NCBI RefSeq assembly: GCF_004216955.1
Contig: NZ_SGXL01000001.1
Span: 3,168,061-3,232,060, forward strand
From: Fictibacillus sp. BK138
Lineage (GTDB): Bacteria > Bacillota > Bacilli > Bacillales > Fictibacillaceae
Length of the DNA stretch: 64,000 nucleotides
Direction of reading: 5' to 3'
Shown: positions 27,069 to 34,896 of the stretch, one piece after another
How the letters are laid out: every line of letters starts with the position of its first letter
Numbering within the stretch: the stretch's first letter is position 1
The notes under the pieces: generated by a model
The model's input: the letters and a program-made list of their open reading frames with translations, nothing else
Told to the model about the DNA's origin: nothing
The model's database searches: none
Position numbers and translations under genes: made by a program

Positions 27069-27997
27069 TGAGACTGCTTTGGAAATTGGTTCTCTTTTTA
27101 CTCTTGTCTTTAACCGGGATCATTTTATTTACATCATTGCCTGTTTTAATTTTCGATTATGCTATTTTGATGAACAACACTAGATTAATTGATACTGGCC
27201 AGATGACAAATAACTCTTTTTTAGTAAACTCTATTGTTTTTCAGCCTTTAGCTTACTGGGATCAGATCAAAACTACAGTTATTCAACTCACTGATATAAC
27301 GAACACCACTTTTTATAATAATGGAATTAATAAGCCATTGCTGCCCATGTTAATGGAAGTATATCCACAATCGATTTCCTTTTTAATAGGAGGACTTTTC
27401 TTAAGCTTATTATTTGGCATTACATTTACAATTCTCTATATGAATTTCCCTGTTGTCGTCAAAAATTTTATTAAAAAGTGCATTCTAGCTATCGAAACCT
27501 TGCCTGACGTTTTCGTCATTCTTTTGGTGCAATTGGCAGTCATATGGATTTATAAAAATACTGGACTGCTTATGTTCAATATTGTAAATGTGTACAAAAC
27601 AAAAGCTTATTTCCTTCCCACTCTTGCCATATCAATTCTTCCGACACTGTATGTTATTAAGTACCTCATCTTAACGATGGAAGAAGAATCAACTAAGATA
27701 TATGTGGAATTTGCAAAAGGAAAAGGATTAAAAAAAATATATATATTACTTGCTTATCTGTTGAAAAACACGGCAGCACAGCTGTTTGGCCAATTAAAGA
27801 ATATATTCTGGATCCTGCTTTCTAATTTGCTGATGCTTGAAATTATCTTTAATATATACGGCATCACCCGATTCGTAGCGGATTACGGTGTGGAAAACCC
27901 TCACCTTGCTGCTATCAGTCTAATCGCTATATTTCTCCCGTTCTTTGTTCTTTTTGCAGCTGGAAGCCTATTGATAAGACGATTAGACCCTCGTTAA
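27065..27997 (+). CDS. Orphan peptide-type ABC permease (DppB/OppB-like)
   Basis: A protein of 310 aa with six predicted membrane helices. The loop YVEFAKGKGLKKIYILLAYL corresponds to the EAA motif. The first periplasmic loop is unusually long and Asn/Thr-rich (about residues 35-90). Partner of the upstream permease by 4-bp overlap. The order C-then-B is the reverse of usual opp/dpp operons. No ATPase or binding protein is nearby. Confidence 0.68.
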   Translation: MMRLLWKLVLFLLLSLTGIILFTSLPVLIFDYAILMNNTRLIDTGQMTNNSFLVNSIVFQPLAYWDQIKTTVIQLTDITNTTFYNNGINKPLLPMLMEVYPQSISFLIGGLFLSLLFGITFTILYMNFPVVVKNFIKKCILAIETLPDVFVILLVQLAVIWIYKNTGLLMFNIVNVYKTKAYFLPTLAISILPTLYVIKYLILTMEEESTKIYVEFAKGKGLKKIYILLAYLLKNTAAQLFGQLKNIFWILLSNLLMLEIIFNIYGITRFVADYGVENPHLAAISLIAIFLPFFVLFAAGSLLIRRLDPR

Positions 27998-28002
27998 ATA
28001 AA

Positions 28003-28050
28003 AACCCTCACCCCTTTTTGTGCATCTTGCATAAAGAGGGATTTTTATTT
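28003..28050 (+). terminator. Terminator of the permease pair
   Basis: CCCCTTTTTGTGCA pairs with TGCATAAAGAGGG (one bulge), followed by ATTTTTATTTT. Confidence 0.65.
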
Positions 28051-28080
28051 TGGGCAAGTCGTCCATTTACGCCACCAGTA

Positions 28081-28118
28081 TGAAAGCGTAAACTTAAAAC
28101 ATCAAGAAAACGTTTACA
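28081..28118 (+). promoter_or_regulatory. Two cre-like (CcpA) sites upstream of msmX
   Basis: TGAAAGCGTAAACT (28081) and AGAAAACGTTTACA (28105) match the consensus TGWAANCGNTNWCA at 12 and 13 of 14 positions. They also form an outer inverted repeat GTAAAC/GTTTAC. The second lies 20 bases before the msmX start, so binding would repress. Confidence 0.55.
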
Positions 28119-28137
28119 TCGGAAGGGGATTATTAAA

Positions 28138-29235
28138 ATGGCAGGCATTAAGTTAAACAACATCGTTAAGCGATATGATAACAAAGTAACAGCTGTACAT
28201 GACTTCAACCTTGATATTTCTGATAAGGAATTTATCGTATTCGTAGGTCCATCCGGATGTGGTAAATCAACTACACTTCGTATGATCGCGGGTCTTGAAG
28301 AAATTTCTGAAGGTGAGCTAGTAATCGACGAGCGCGTGGTAAACGATGTTGCACCAAAAGATCGTGACATCGCAATGGTATTCCAAAACTATGCACTATA
28401 TCCTCACATGAACGTATATGACAATATGGCTTTCGGACTTAAGCTGCGTAAATTCAGCAAAGACGAAATCGATAAGCGCGTAAAAGAAGCTGCTCGTATT
28501 CTTGGTCTTGAGCAATACTTAGACCGTAAACCAAAAGCTCTTTCTGGTGGTCAGCGCCAGCGTGTTGCACTAGGACGTGCGATCGTTCGTGACGCAAAAG
28601 TATTCTTGATGGATGAGCCATTATCTAACTTGGATGCAAAACTTCGTGTTCAGATGCGTGCTGAAATCACAAAGCTTCACCAGCGTCTGCAAACAACTAC
28701 GATCTATGTAACGCATGACCAAACAGAAGCAATGACAATGGCAACTCGTATCGTTGTCATGAAAGACGGGCGCATCCAGCAAGTTGGATCTCCAAAAGAA
28801 GTTTATGACACACCTGAAAACATCTTCGTTGGCGGATTTATCGGAAGTCCAGCAATGAACTTCTTGAACGGAACTTTAGAGGACGGCTTCTTTAAAGTTG
28901 GCGATACAAAGATTGCTGTTCCAGGTGGAAAGATGAAAATCCTTCAAGATAAAGGCTATTCAGGAAAAGAAATCGTTCTTGGTATTCGTCCTGAAGACAT
29001 TCATGATGAGCCTGTATTCTTAGAATCTTCTTCAAACACGAAGATCGAGGCGAAAATCGATGTGGCTGAATTGATGGGTGCTGAGACTTTCCTTTATTCA
29101 ACAGTAAGCGGACAAGATTTCATCGCACGTGTTGATTCTCGTACGGATATCCGCAACGGACAAAGCATCTCCCTTGCATTCGATATGAACAAAGCGCATT
29201 TCTTTGATAAAGAAACAGAACTTCGTATTCGTTAA
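28138..29235 (+). CDS. msmX: Multi-sugar ABC transporter ATPase MsmX
   Basis: A protein of 365 aa, the same length as B. subtilis MsmX. Walker A GPSGCGKSTT (residues 38-47), signature LSGGQRQRVALGRA, Walker B VFLMDEPLSNLD, and the C-terminal regulatory domain of the MalK/UgpC type. MsmX serves several sugar importers that lack an ATPase. It stands alone, as in B. subtilis, behind two cre-like sites and with its own terminator. Confidence 0.92.
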   Translation: MAGIKLNNIVKRYDNKVTAVHDFNLDISDKEFIVFVGPSGCGKSTTLRMIAGLEEISEGELVIDERVVNDVAPKDRDIAMVFQNYALYPHMNVYDNMAFGLKLRKFSKDEIDKRVKEAARILGLEQYLDRKPKALSGGQRQRVALGRAIVRDAKVFLMDEPLSNLDAKLRVQMRAEITKLHQRLQTTTIYVTHDQTEAMTMATRIVVMKDGRIQQVGSPKEVYDTPENIFVGGFIGSPAMNFLNGTLEDGFFKVGDTKIAVPGGKMKILQDKGYSGKEIVLGIRPEDIHDEPVFLESSSNTKIEAKIDVAELMGAETFLYSTVSGQDFIARVDSRTDIRNGQSISLAFDMNKAHFFDKETELRIR

Positions 29236-29247
29236 TACACCGTTTTA

Positions 29248-29282
29248 ACAAGCTCTGCTGATTTGTAGCAGGGCTTTTTTAT
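29248..29282 (+). terminator. Terminator of msmX
   Basis: AAGCTCTGCT pairs with AGCAGGGCTT, followed by a T run. Confidence 0.85.
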
Positions 29283-29316
29283 TTTCCGGAATACCCCCCT
29301 TATTCCATATTCCAGA

Positions 29317-29421
29317 AAAATATGTGGTGATGCCCTGTTTTTATATGATGACTCTCCATTTTTATGTGATGGATGCCTATTTTTATGTGATTGTCCTTAT
29401 TTTTTATGTGATCACGTATAC
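29317..29421 (-). repeat. 21-bp tandem array D (5 units)
   Basis: Five units of exactly 21 bp begin at 29317, 29338, 29359, 29380 and 29401. The core reads TTTTTATGTGAT in the last three, with small changes in the first two; the other 9 bases vary. On the minus strand the core is ATCACATAAAAA, the same general form (CG/CA step, then an A run) as arrays A and E. It lies between msmX and the binding-protein gene. Confidence 0.9.
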
Positions 29422-29530
29422 CCAGGCAAGAAATAGAACAATATTCCCTGTTATTTTTGTCTTTCTCGGGGAAAATGTTAAATGATTGACGAAATGACAA
29501 TCGCTTTATACAATTAATTCTATAAAAATT

Positions 29531-29547
29531 GTCGGGATTAATCCGAC
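29531..29547 (+). other. Hairpin before the ribosome-binding site
   Basis: GTCGGGATTAATCCGAC forms a short stem that ends 1 base before the aggagg of the next gene. It could affect translation or be a protein-binding palindrome. No known operator is recognised. Confidence 0.4.
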
Positions 29548-29561
29548 TAGGAGGACTTCAT

Positions 29562-30344
29562 TTGAAAAACACAGTTAAAATCATGTTGGCACTAGCTCTT
29601 TCTGTCATTCTTTTAGCAGCTTGCGGCACATCTGATCAATCTAAGGATAGTGGTGCTGATAAAGATAAAAAAGTTTTGACGATTGGTACCGAAGCTACAT
29701 ATCCGCCTTTCTCATACCGTGATAAAAAAACAAACGACATTACAGGTTATGATGTTGAAGTCGCGAAAGAAGTAGCAAAAAGACTTGATATGAAACCAAA
29801 ATTTGTAGCGACAGAGTGGAAAAACATGTTCACGTCACTGGACTCAAAGCGTTTCGACCTAGTTGCAAACCAAGTAACAATTACAGATGAAAGAAAACAG
29901 AAATATGTTTTCTCGACTCCATATACGGTTTCAGGCGGTCAAGTAATCGTCAATAAAGACAACAATGATATTAAAAGCATCGATGACTTAAAAGGAAAAG
30001 TAGTTGGAACGACACAAGGAAGCAACTATGCTGCAGAAGCTGAAAAAGCTGGAGCAAAAATAAAGTACTACAAAGGGATAGCACAGGTTCTCACTGACCT
30101 TGATGTTAATCGTGTTGATGCAGCTATGAACGATCAGCTGTTCATCTTAACGGAACTAAAGAAAACGGATTATAAAGTAAAAGCTGTAGGTGAACCTTTT
30201 AACAAAAATGAAATGGCCTTTGCATTCCGAAAAGACGACAAAGAACTTTCTGAAAAGGTTAATAAAGCTCTTGAGGAAATGAAAAAAGACGGCACGTTAA
30301 AAGAGATCTCTGAAAAGTATTTTGGAGAAGATGTAAGTGAATAA
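29562..30344 (+). CDS. Amino-acid ABC transporter substrate-binding lipoprotein
   Basis: A protein of 260 aa from TTG 29562, 7 nt after the SD aggagg. A lipoprotein signal ends LLAAC. The mature part is an SBP family-3 fold: GTEATYPPFSYRD, GYDVEVAKEVAKRL, VANQVTITDERK and VVGTTQGSNYAAEAEKAG. It is of the polar amino acid/cystine class; specificity is not certain. The downstream permease overlaps by 8 bp; no ATPase gene follows. Confidence 0.85.
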   Translation: MKNTVKIMLALALSVILLAACGTSDQSKDSGADKDKKVLTIGTEATYPPFSYRDKKTNDITGYDVEVAKEVAKRLDMKPKFVATEWKNMFTSLDSKRFDLVANQVTITDERKQKYVFSTPYTVSGGQVIVNKDNNDIKSIDDLKGKVVGTTQGSNYAAEAEKAGAKIKYYKGIAQVLTDLDVNRVDAAMNDQLFILTELKKTDYKVKAVGEPFNKNEMAFAFRKDDKELSEKVNKALEEMKKDGTLKEISEKYFGEDVSE

Positions 30345-30990
30345 CCTATCAGAGATTCTGATCAACTCCCTCCCCTATCTGCTGGAGGGAGCTGTTTTTA
30401 CTATCCTCATCAGTTTGTTTTCAATTTTAGGAGCTCTTATTTTCGGATTGGTCATCGCGTTATGCCGAATGTCGTCAAGTAGGATTCTTTCGGGGTTTGC
30501 AAAAGGATATATTTCTTTTTTTAGAGGGACGCCATTATTAATTCAATTATTGATTCTTTACAACGGCTTTACTTTTATCTATGTACCAGAAGGATGGCAA
30601 GCTGCACTGGCCGGTTTGATCCTGCATTTTAGTGCATATATCGCTGAATCTTATCGCGGTGCTATTCAATCCATTGAAAAAGGGCAATGGGAAGCAGCTT
30701 TTTCATTAGGGATGAACAGATATCTGACATATAAAGAAGTCATACTGCCCCAAGCTTGGAGAATATCCATTCCATCTGTATGGAATTCCTTGATCGATAT
30801 TGTTAAAGCTTCATCTCTTGCATCAGTCATAACGGTTCCAGAATTGACACTTATGGCAGATCAGATCAGTGCATCACAGCTGATTGTATTACCTGTGTTA
30901 TTAGAAGCCGCGGTTATTTACTGGATCTTAACTTCTTTACTGGATGGTTTACGAGTTTTACTGGAACGCCGTATCAAATTAAGTCAATAA
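30337..30990 (+). CDS. Amino-acid ABC transporter permease
   Basis: A protein of 217 aa of the HisM/GlnP class. Five membrane helices and the EAA loop GAIQSIEKGQWEAAFSLGM. FFRGTPLLIQLLILYNG near residue 60 is typical of amino acid permeases. GTG 30337 overlaps the binding-protein stop; SD ggag lies inside that gene. The expected third component, an ATPase, is missing here and must come from elsewhere. Confidence 0.85.
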   Translation: MNNLSEILINSLPYLLEGAVFTILISLFSILGALIFGLVIALCRMSSSRILSGFAKGYISFFRGTPLLIQLLILYNGFTFIYVPEGWQAALAGLILHFSAYIAESYRGAIQSIEKGQWEAAFSLGMNRYLTYKEVILPQAWRISIPSVWNSLIDIVKASSLASVITVPELTLMADQISASQLIVLPVLLEAAVIYWILTSLLDGLRVLLERRIKLSQ

Positions 30991-30991
30991 G

Positions 30992-31026
30992 TTTCATGTC
31001 CTCTAAAAGGGATATGAAGCTTTTTT
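30992..31026 (+). terminator. Terminator after the permease gene
   Basis: TTCATGTCC pairs with GGGATATGAA (one mismatch), followed by six T. Confidence 0.7.
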
Positions 31027-31273
31027 ACGCCCATTCGCCAATAAAATAGAGCACCTCTTGATGACAGGCATCACAATAAAAAACATGCGGGCATTGGCTT
31101 TCTTTAAAATCTGTCGGATATCCATCCTCCAGCTTCAGTTCATCCACTTCCATATATGGACTGTAATCATCGAAAAAATCACTTACTCTCCCCTGATCCT
31201 GAACTGCTCTTCCACATTCAGGACAGCGAACATTTATCGTTTGAAAGTTATTGCATATCGGACACATTGCCAT
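31025..31273 (-). CDS. Small zinc-ribbon protein
   Basis: A protein of 82 aa. Two CxxC pairs at the N-terminus (CPIC at 4-7, CPEC at 17-20) and a second set (CPHVFYCDAC) near the C-terminus, with an acidic linker between. It probably binds one or two zinc ions; no function is known. SD aaaggag precedes the ATG. Confidence 0.65.
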   Translation of the reverse strand: MAMCPICNNFQTINVRCPECGRAVQDQGRVSDFFDDYSPYMEVDELKLEDGYPTDFKESQCPHVFYCDACHQEVLYFIGEWA

Positions 31274-31303
31274 AACATTTTACTCCTTTACGTTACATCC
31301 TTA

Positions 31304-31336
31304 TAAAAAGGAGTGGAATACTCCACCCCTTTACAG
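31304..31336 (-). terminator. Terminator of the SASP gene
   Basis: On the minus strand AAAGGGGTGGA pairs with TCCACTCCTTT, then a T run. Confidence 0.8.
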
Positions 31337-31351
31337 CCATGTTTTTTAGAG

Positions 31352-31543
31352 TTAGCGAGATCCGCCTAATTGTTGTTGTGCCATTGCTACTAAACGCTTC
31401 GTGATCTCCCCACCAACTGAACCGTTAGCACGCGCTGTTGTATCTGGTCCAAGTGTCACACCGAACTCAGATGCAATTTCATACTTCATTTGATCGATAG
31501 CCTGTTGTGCACCAGGTACCACTAATTTGTTTCGTCTTGCCAT
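31352..31543 (-). CDS. Alpha/beta-type small acid-soluble spore protein
   Basis: A protein of 63 aa. It carries the SASP signatures [20 protein letters not shown] (the GPR protease cleavage site is at EIASEFG) and [19 protein letters not shown]. It coats and protects spore DNA and supplies amino acids at germination. SD gaaaggggg-like sequence is present and a sigma-G-type promoter lies upstream. Confidence 0.95.
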   Translation of the reverse strand: MARRNKLVVPGAQQAIDQMKYEIASEFGVTLGPDTTARANGSVGGEITKRLVAMAQQQLGGSR

Positions 31544-31564
31544 TTTGTTTCACCCCCTTATTCA

Positions 31565-31594
31565 TATTGTGTTTCCTTCTCAAATTCTGTATGC
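31565..31594 (-). promoter_or_regulatory. Sigma-G-type promoter of the SASP gene
   Basis: On the minus strand GCATAC (-35) and CACAATA (-10) are 17 nt apart, close to forespore sigma-G consensus. The SASP start is 22 bases downstream. Confidence 0.55.
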
Positions 31595-31710
31595 GTAGCT
31601 CCTCCTGGCAATTTATAGCGTTCTTCCCACACAAAAAGGATTTTTTTCATTATTTGTTTGAATCGTTTATACTGAGCTATAGGAAGTTGAAACGAAACGA
31701 AGTTGGTGAA

Positions 31711-32022
31711 ATGATGTCGAATGAACATGCAGTTGAAATGTTCCGTAAAACAATCCCTTTATTTCAAGCACTTGGTGACCCCGTAAGGCAAGATCTTGTT
31801 TTACTTTTAGCTGAAGCTGAAAAAATGAACGTAACAGAGATAGCAAATCAATCCCCCATGTCACGTCCGACAGTTTCCCATCACCTAAAAATTTTAAGGG
31901 AAGCCGGAATCGTTGGAACAGAAAAACGAGGAAAAGAAATCTTTTATTTTTTAACGCTTGATCAAACAGTTGTGCAGCTTAAACAACTGATTAACATCAT
32001 CGAACAAGATTGTATTTTATAA
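31711..32022 (+). CDS. ArsR family transcriptional regulator
   Basis: A protein of 103 aa. The winged helix spans residues 15-85: FQALGDPVRQDLVLLLAEAE, then MSRPTVSHHLKILREAGIVG. No cysteine metal-binding motif (ELCVCDL type) is present, so it is probably not a metal sensor. The start is one of two adjacent ATGs; the SD is weak. No obvious target gene is adjacent; a dispersed repeat follows. Confidence 0.82.
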   Translation: MMSNEHAVEMFRKTIPLFQALGDPVRQDLVLLLAEAEKMNVTEIANQSPMSRPTVSHHLKILREAGIVGTEKRGKEIFYFLTLDQTVVQLKQLINIIEQDCIL

Positions 32023-32061
32023 AAGGTTCTTACTCGCTTTCTCTGGTTGCTTTTGTAAGTG

Positions 32062-32189
32062 GTTGATCTCCGCTCCAGGTACTCGCTTTCCGCGGGGCGT
32101 GCGGTGAGCCTCCTCGCGCTTTGCACGTTCAGGAGTCTCACCTGTCCCGCTGATCCCGCAGGAGTCTCGCACCTTACGCTCCAATCAAC
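32062..32189 (-). repeat. Dispersed structured repeat, copy R3 (128 bp)
   Basis: Minus orientation, same length as R1. Outer arms GTTGATC/CCAATCAAC. On the + strand GCGGG (32092) pairs with CCCGC (32155), where R1 has GCAGG/CCTGC. The apical stem is CTCCT/AGGAG with GTGC/GCGC, differing in paired fashion from R2 (CCCTT/AAGGG). It is followed by the flank CTTGTCTACGAAG. Confidence 0.9.
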
Positions 32190-32230
32190 TTGTCTACGAA
32201 GAAAGGATTAAATTCCTCAAAAAAGCCATA

Positions 32231-32268
32231 AAAAAAGCGACTCAGCTTATGCTGAATCGCTTTTATTT
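32231..32268 (-). terminator. Terminator of the aldehyde dehydrogenase gene
   Basis: AAAGCGACTCAGC pairs with GCTGAATCGCTTT; T runs follow on either strand. Confidence 0.82.
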
Positions 32269-33780
32269 TTTAAGCAGCTGTCTATAGAATGAACGTAATA
32301 GCTCTGCTTTTTGTTTGTTATTTGAAAAGTAAGCCTGGATCAGAGTTCTTACTTTATTATATTTATTTTGATAAGGATACCAGTTGATCTCTTTTTGCTT
32401 AAGTCCAGGATCTTTCATAACGGACATTTGACGGCTGAACGTGTATAATCCTTCATCACCATGATATCTTCCAGTGCCGCTGCTCTTGACACCTCCAAAC
32501 GGAAGATGGGGATTGGCAACAGAAACCAGAACATCATTGATCACGGCATTGCCTGTAACAAGCTTTGATGTAACGCGGTTCGCTTTTCCGCTATCTTTTG
32601 TCCAGACACTTGCATTCAAGCCGAATTCCGTACTATTCGCTTTTTGAATGGCTTCTTCCTCGGTAGTAAACGCAATGACGGGCATTACAGGACCAAACGT
32701 TTCTTCTCTGACGATCTTCATATCTTCGGTGATATTTGTTAGGATCATCGGCTCGATATACATGCTTTCTCCCCATTGATCAGGGTGTTTTCCTGTCAGA
32801 AGCAATGCTCCTTTTTCAATCGCATCCAGCACATGATCTTTTATGATCTCTTTTTGATTCTCGAAGGTTAAAGAACCTACGTCCTCTCCCATCTTCAGCT
32901 TTTTCGTTTCCTCTACAAGAAGATCTAGAAATTCTCCATGAACCGAGCTTTGTACATATACGCGCTCTACTGACATACATACTTGGCCAGCATTCGTAAA
33001 GGAACCCCATATCGCACCGTGAACAGCCCTTTTTAAAGGAGCATCTTCAAATACAATCATCGGATCTTTCCCGCCAAGCTCCAGTGTGTACGGAATAAAC
33101 CTCTTACTTGCTTCTATTCCGATTTTTCTTCCGGTCTCAACAGATCCCGTAAAAAAAATACTGTCGGGAGTTCCGGAAACGAGTTCTTGACCGAGTTCTT
33201 TGCCGCCGTGAGCAACTTGCAGCAGGTTTTTAGGCAGATTGATTTCTCTTGCGATCTTTTCTATTAACAGACCAATAGTCGGTGTTACTTCAGAGGGTTT
33301 TAAAATCACTGAATTACCAGCAATTAATGCTGATATAACGGGTGTCATGGAAAGCTGAAACGGATAGTTCCATGGAGAGATGATTAAAACCGTTCCTAAA
33401 GGAAAATAATCCACATAAGAAGACTTTCCAACAAAAAGAAGTGGTGTTGATACCCTTTTGCGCTTTAATATTTTTGGTGCGCGCTTCTCATAATGCTGCA
33501 GAATGTCAATGACAGGCATAAGGTCTGCAGTCAAAGCTTCTGTCTTTACTTTCCCTGTTGCTGAACATATTTCTTCAACGATTTCATCCATATTTTCCAA
33601 TAGATAATGCTTCATCTTTGTTATAAAAGAAAGCCTGGTTTCCAAAGAACGACTCGACCAAAACTTAAATGCTGCCGCTGCTTTCTCATGCATGTCAGGA
33701 ACTTGCTGAATGTCTGTTTCAAGCCATTGATCAATGGTTTCCCCTGTAGCAGGATGCTTTGCAATCAAAACGTTCTTCAT
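32263..33780 (-). CDS. Aldehyde dehydrogenase family protein
   Basis: A protein of 505 aa. ISPWNYPFQLSMTPVISAL (NAD site), YTLELGGKDPMIVFEDAP (catalytic Glu) and NAGQVCMSVERVYV (nucleophile Cys) are all intact. The last ~35 residues form a basic helical extension (VRTLIQAYFSNNKQKAELL) similar to fatty-aldehyde and coniferyl-aldehyde type enzymes that bind membranes. ATG 33780 follows SD aaggaggt. It diverges from the SDR gene at 33924. Confidence 0.85.
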   Translation of the reverse strand: MKNVLIAKHPATGETIDQWLETDIQQVPDMHEKAAAAFKFWSSRSLETRLSFITKMKHYLLENMDEIVEEICSATGKVKTEALTADLMPVIDILQHYEKRAPKILKRKRVSTPLLFVGKSSYVDYFPLGTVLIISPWNYPFQLSMTPVISALIAGNSVILKPSEVTPTIGLLIEKIAREINLPKNLLQVAHGGKELGQELVSGTPDSIFFTGSVETGRKIGIEASKRFIPYTLELGGKDPMIVFEDAPLKRAVHGAIWGSFTNAGQVCMSVERVYVQSSVHGEFLDLLVEETKKLKMGEDVGSLTFENQKEIIKDHVLDAIEKGALLLTGKHPDQWGESMYIEPMILTNITEDMKIVREETFGPVMPVIAFTTEEEAIQKANSTEFGLNASVWTKDSGKANRVTSKLVTGNAVINDVLVSVANPHLPFGGVKSSGTGRYHGDEGLYTFSRQMSVMKDPGLKQKEINWYPYQNKYNKVRTLIQAYFSNNKQKAELLRSFYRQLLKK

Positions 33781-33923
33781 GTTGCGCACCTCCTTTTATC
33801 AAAATATTCATACATCTTTAATCATACCTTTTTTTGAGCTTGTTGTTTATTTATTTTTTATAATGTGATAATATGTCGATATACTTAAACATATAAACAT
33901 AAACAAAAAGGAGTTAACCTTTC

Positions 33924-34700
33924 ATGAATAAAACAGTATTAATCACCGGCGCATCAAGTGGAATCGGACTAGAGTTTGCATCTCTCTTTGCAAAAGATGG
34001 GTATCATCTAGTGCTTATTGCTAGAAACGAATCAAGACTTCAAGAGATCGCTGATGAGCTAAAATCCAAATATGGCGTGAATGTTACAGTTGCTGCAAAA
34101 GATTTAAGTCTCCCTGAAAGTGCAGATGAATTAACCTCTGGACTTGCCTCAGCAGGAATTGAGGTAGATGTACTGGTCAACAATGCTGGTTTTGCAGCAT
34201 ATGGTCCATTTAATGAGACATCTTGGAAAGAAGAAAAAGATATGATCCAAGTAAATATTATGGCCTTAACCGCCTTAACAAAACAGCTTCTTCCAGGCAT
34301 GATCAAACGGAATTCCGGTAAAATCTTAAATGTAGCCTCAACTGCTGCATTTCAGCCTGGACCACTAATGGCTGTTTATTATGCAACTAAAGCATATGTA
34401 CTCTCATTTTCTGAAGCAGTCAATTACGAACTAAGAAATACAAATGTGAGCGTAACGGCTCTTTGCCCTGGAGCTACAGCTACAAACTTTGAAAAAAGAG
34501 CAAGCCTTGAGTCATCAAGACTATTCCAATCAGGAGCAATGGATGCCCGTGATGTTGCCCTGGAGGGATATAAAGCTTTAATGGATAACAAATCATTAAA
34601 GATTCCTGGTTTTAAAAATAACGCATTAGCAAACCTCGTCCGCTTTCTGCCTCGAAAGTCCGTATTAAAGATTGTTCATTATGTTCAAGACAAAAAGTAG
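33924..34700 (+). CDS. Short-chain dehydrogenase/reductase
   Basis: A protein of 258 aa, classical SDR. TGASSGIG (residues 8-15) binds the dinucleotide, NNAG follows, and the catalytic Ser, Tyr and Lys lie in VASTAAFQPG and VYYATKAYVLSF. ARNESRLQE after the second strand suggests NADPH preference. It resembles DltE-like lipid or acyl-chain reductases; the substrate is unknown. It could work with the divergent aldehyde dehydrogenase. Confidence 0.85.
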   Translation: MNKTVLITGASSGIGLEFASLFAKDGYHLVLIARNESRLQEIADELKSKYGVNVTVAAKDLSLPESADELTSGLASAGIEVDVLVNNAGFAAYGPFNETSWKEEKDMIQVNIMALTALTKQLLPGMIKRNSGKILNVASTAAFQPGPLMAVYYATKAYVLSFSEAVNYELRNTNVSVTALCPGATATNFEKRASLESSRLFQSGAMDARDVALEGYKALMDNKSLKIPGFKNNALANLVRFLPRKSVLKIVHYVQDKK

Positions 34701-34707
34701 CCCTTCG

Positions 34708-34745
34708 ATAGGAACAGCTTGCTCTCAAGCTGTTCCTAAACTTTT
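34708..34745 (+). terminator. Terminator of the SDR gene
   Basis: AGGAACAGCTT pairs with AAGCTGTTCCT, followed by a T-rich tail. Confidence 0.85.
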
Positions 34746-34808
34746 ATATCGACAATAAACAGTTCGAATTTAATCTTCATTTTATATCTTGAATAGCCTT
34801 ATTCATAT

Positions 34809-34824
34809 AGTGTAATATTACACT
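34809..34824. promoter_or_regulatory. Perfect 16-bp palindrome, probable operator
   Basis: AGTGTAATATTACACT is fully self-complementary and lies 72 bases before the DUF2157 gene. Such a palindrome usually marks a dimeric repressor site. The regulator is not identified. Confidence 0.5.
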
Positions 34825-34896
34825 TATAGAGAACTTTTTTAAAATTTAATCTGAATCCAGAAATACTTACATATACTTGTGGTGAGGTGGGATAAG

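Noticed and set aside
29480-29561. A T-box or S-box riboswitch before the amino-acid binding-protein gene
   Set aside because: Only a short palindrome is present; conserved T-box (AGGGTGG) or S-box blocks are absent.
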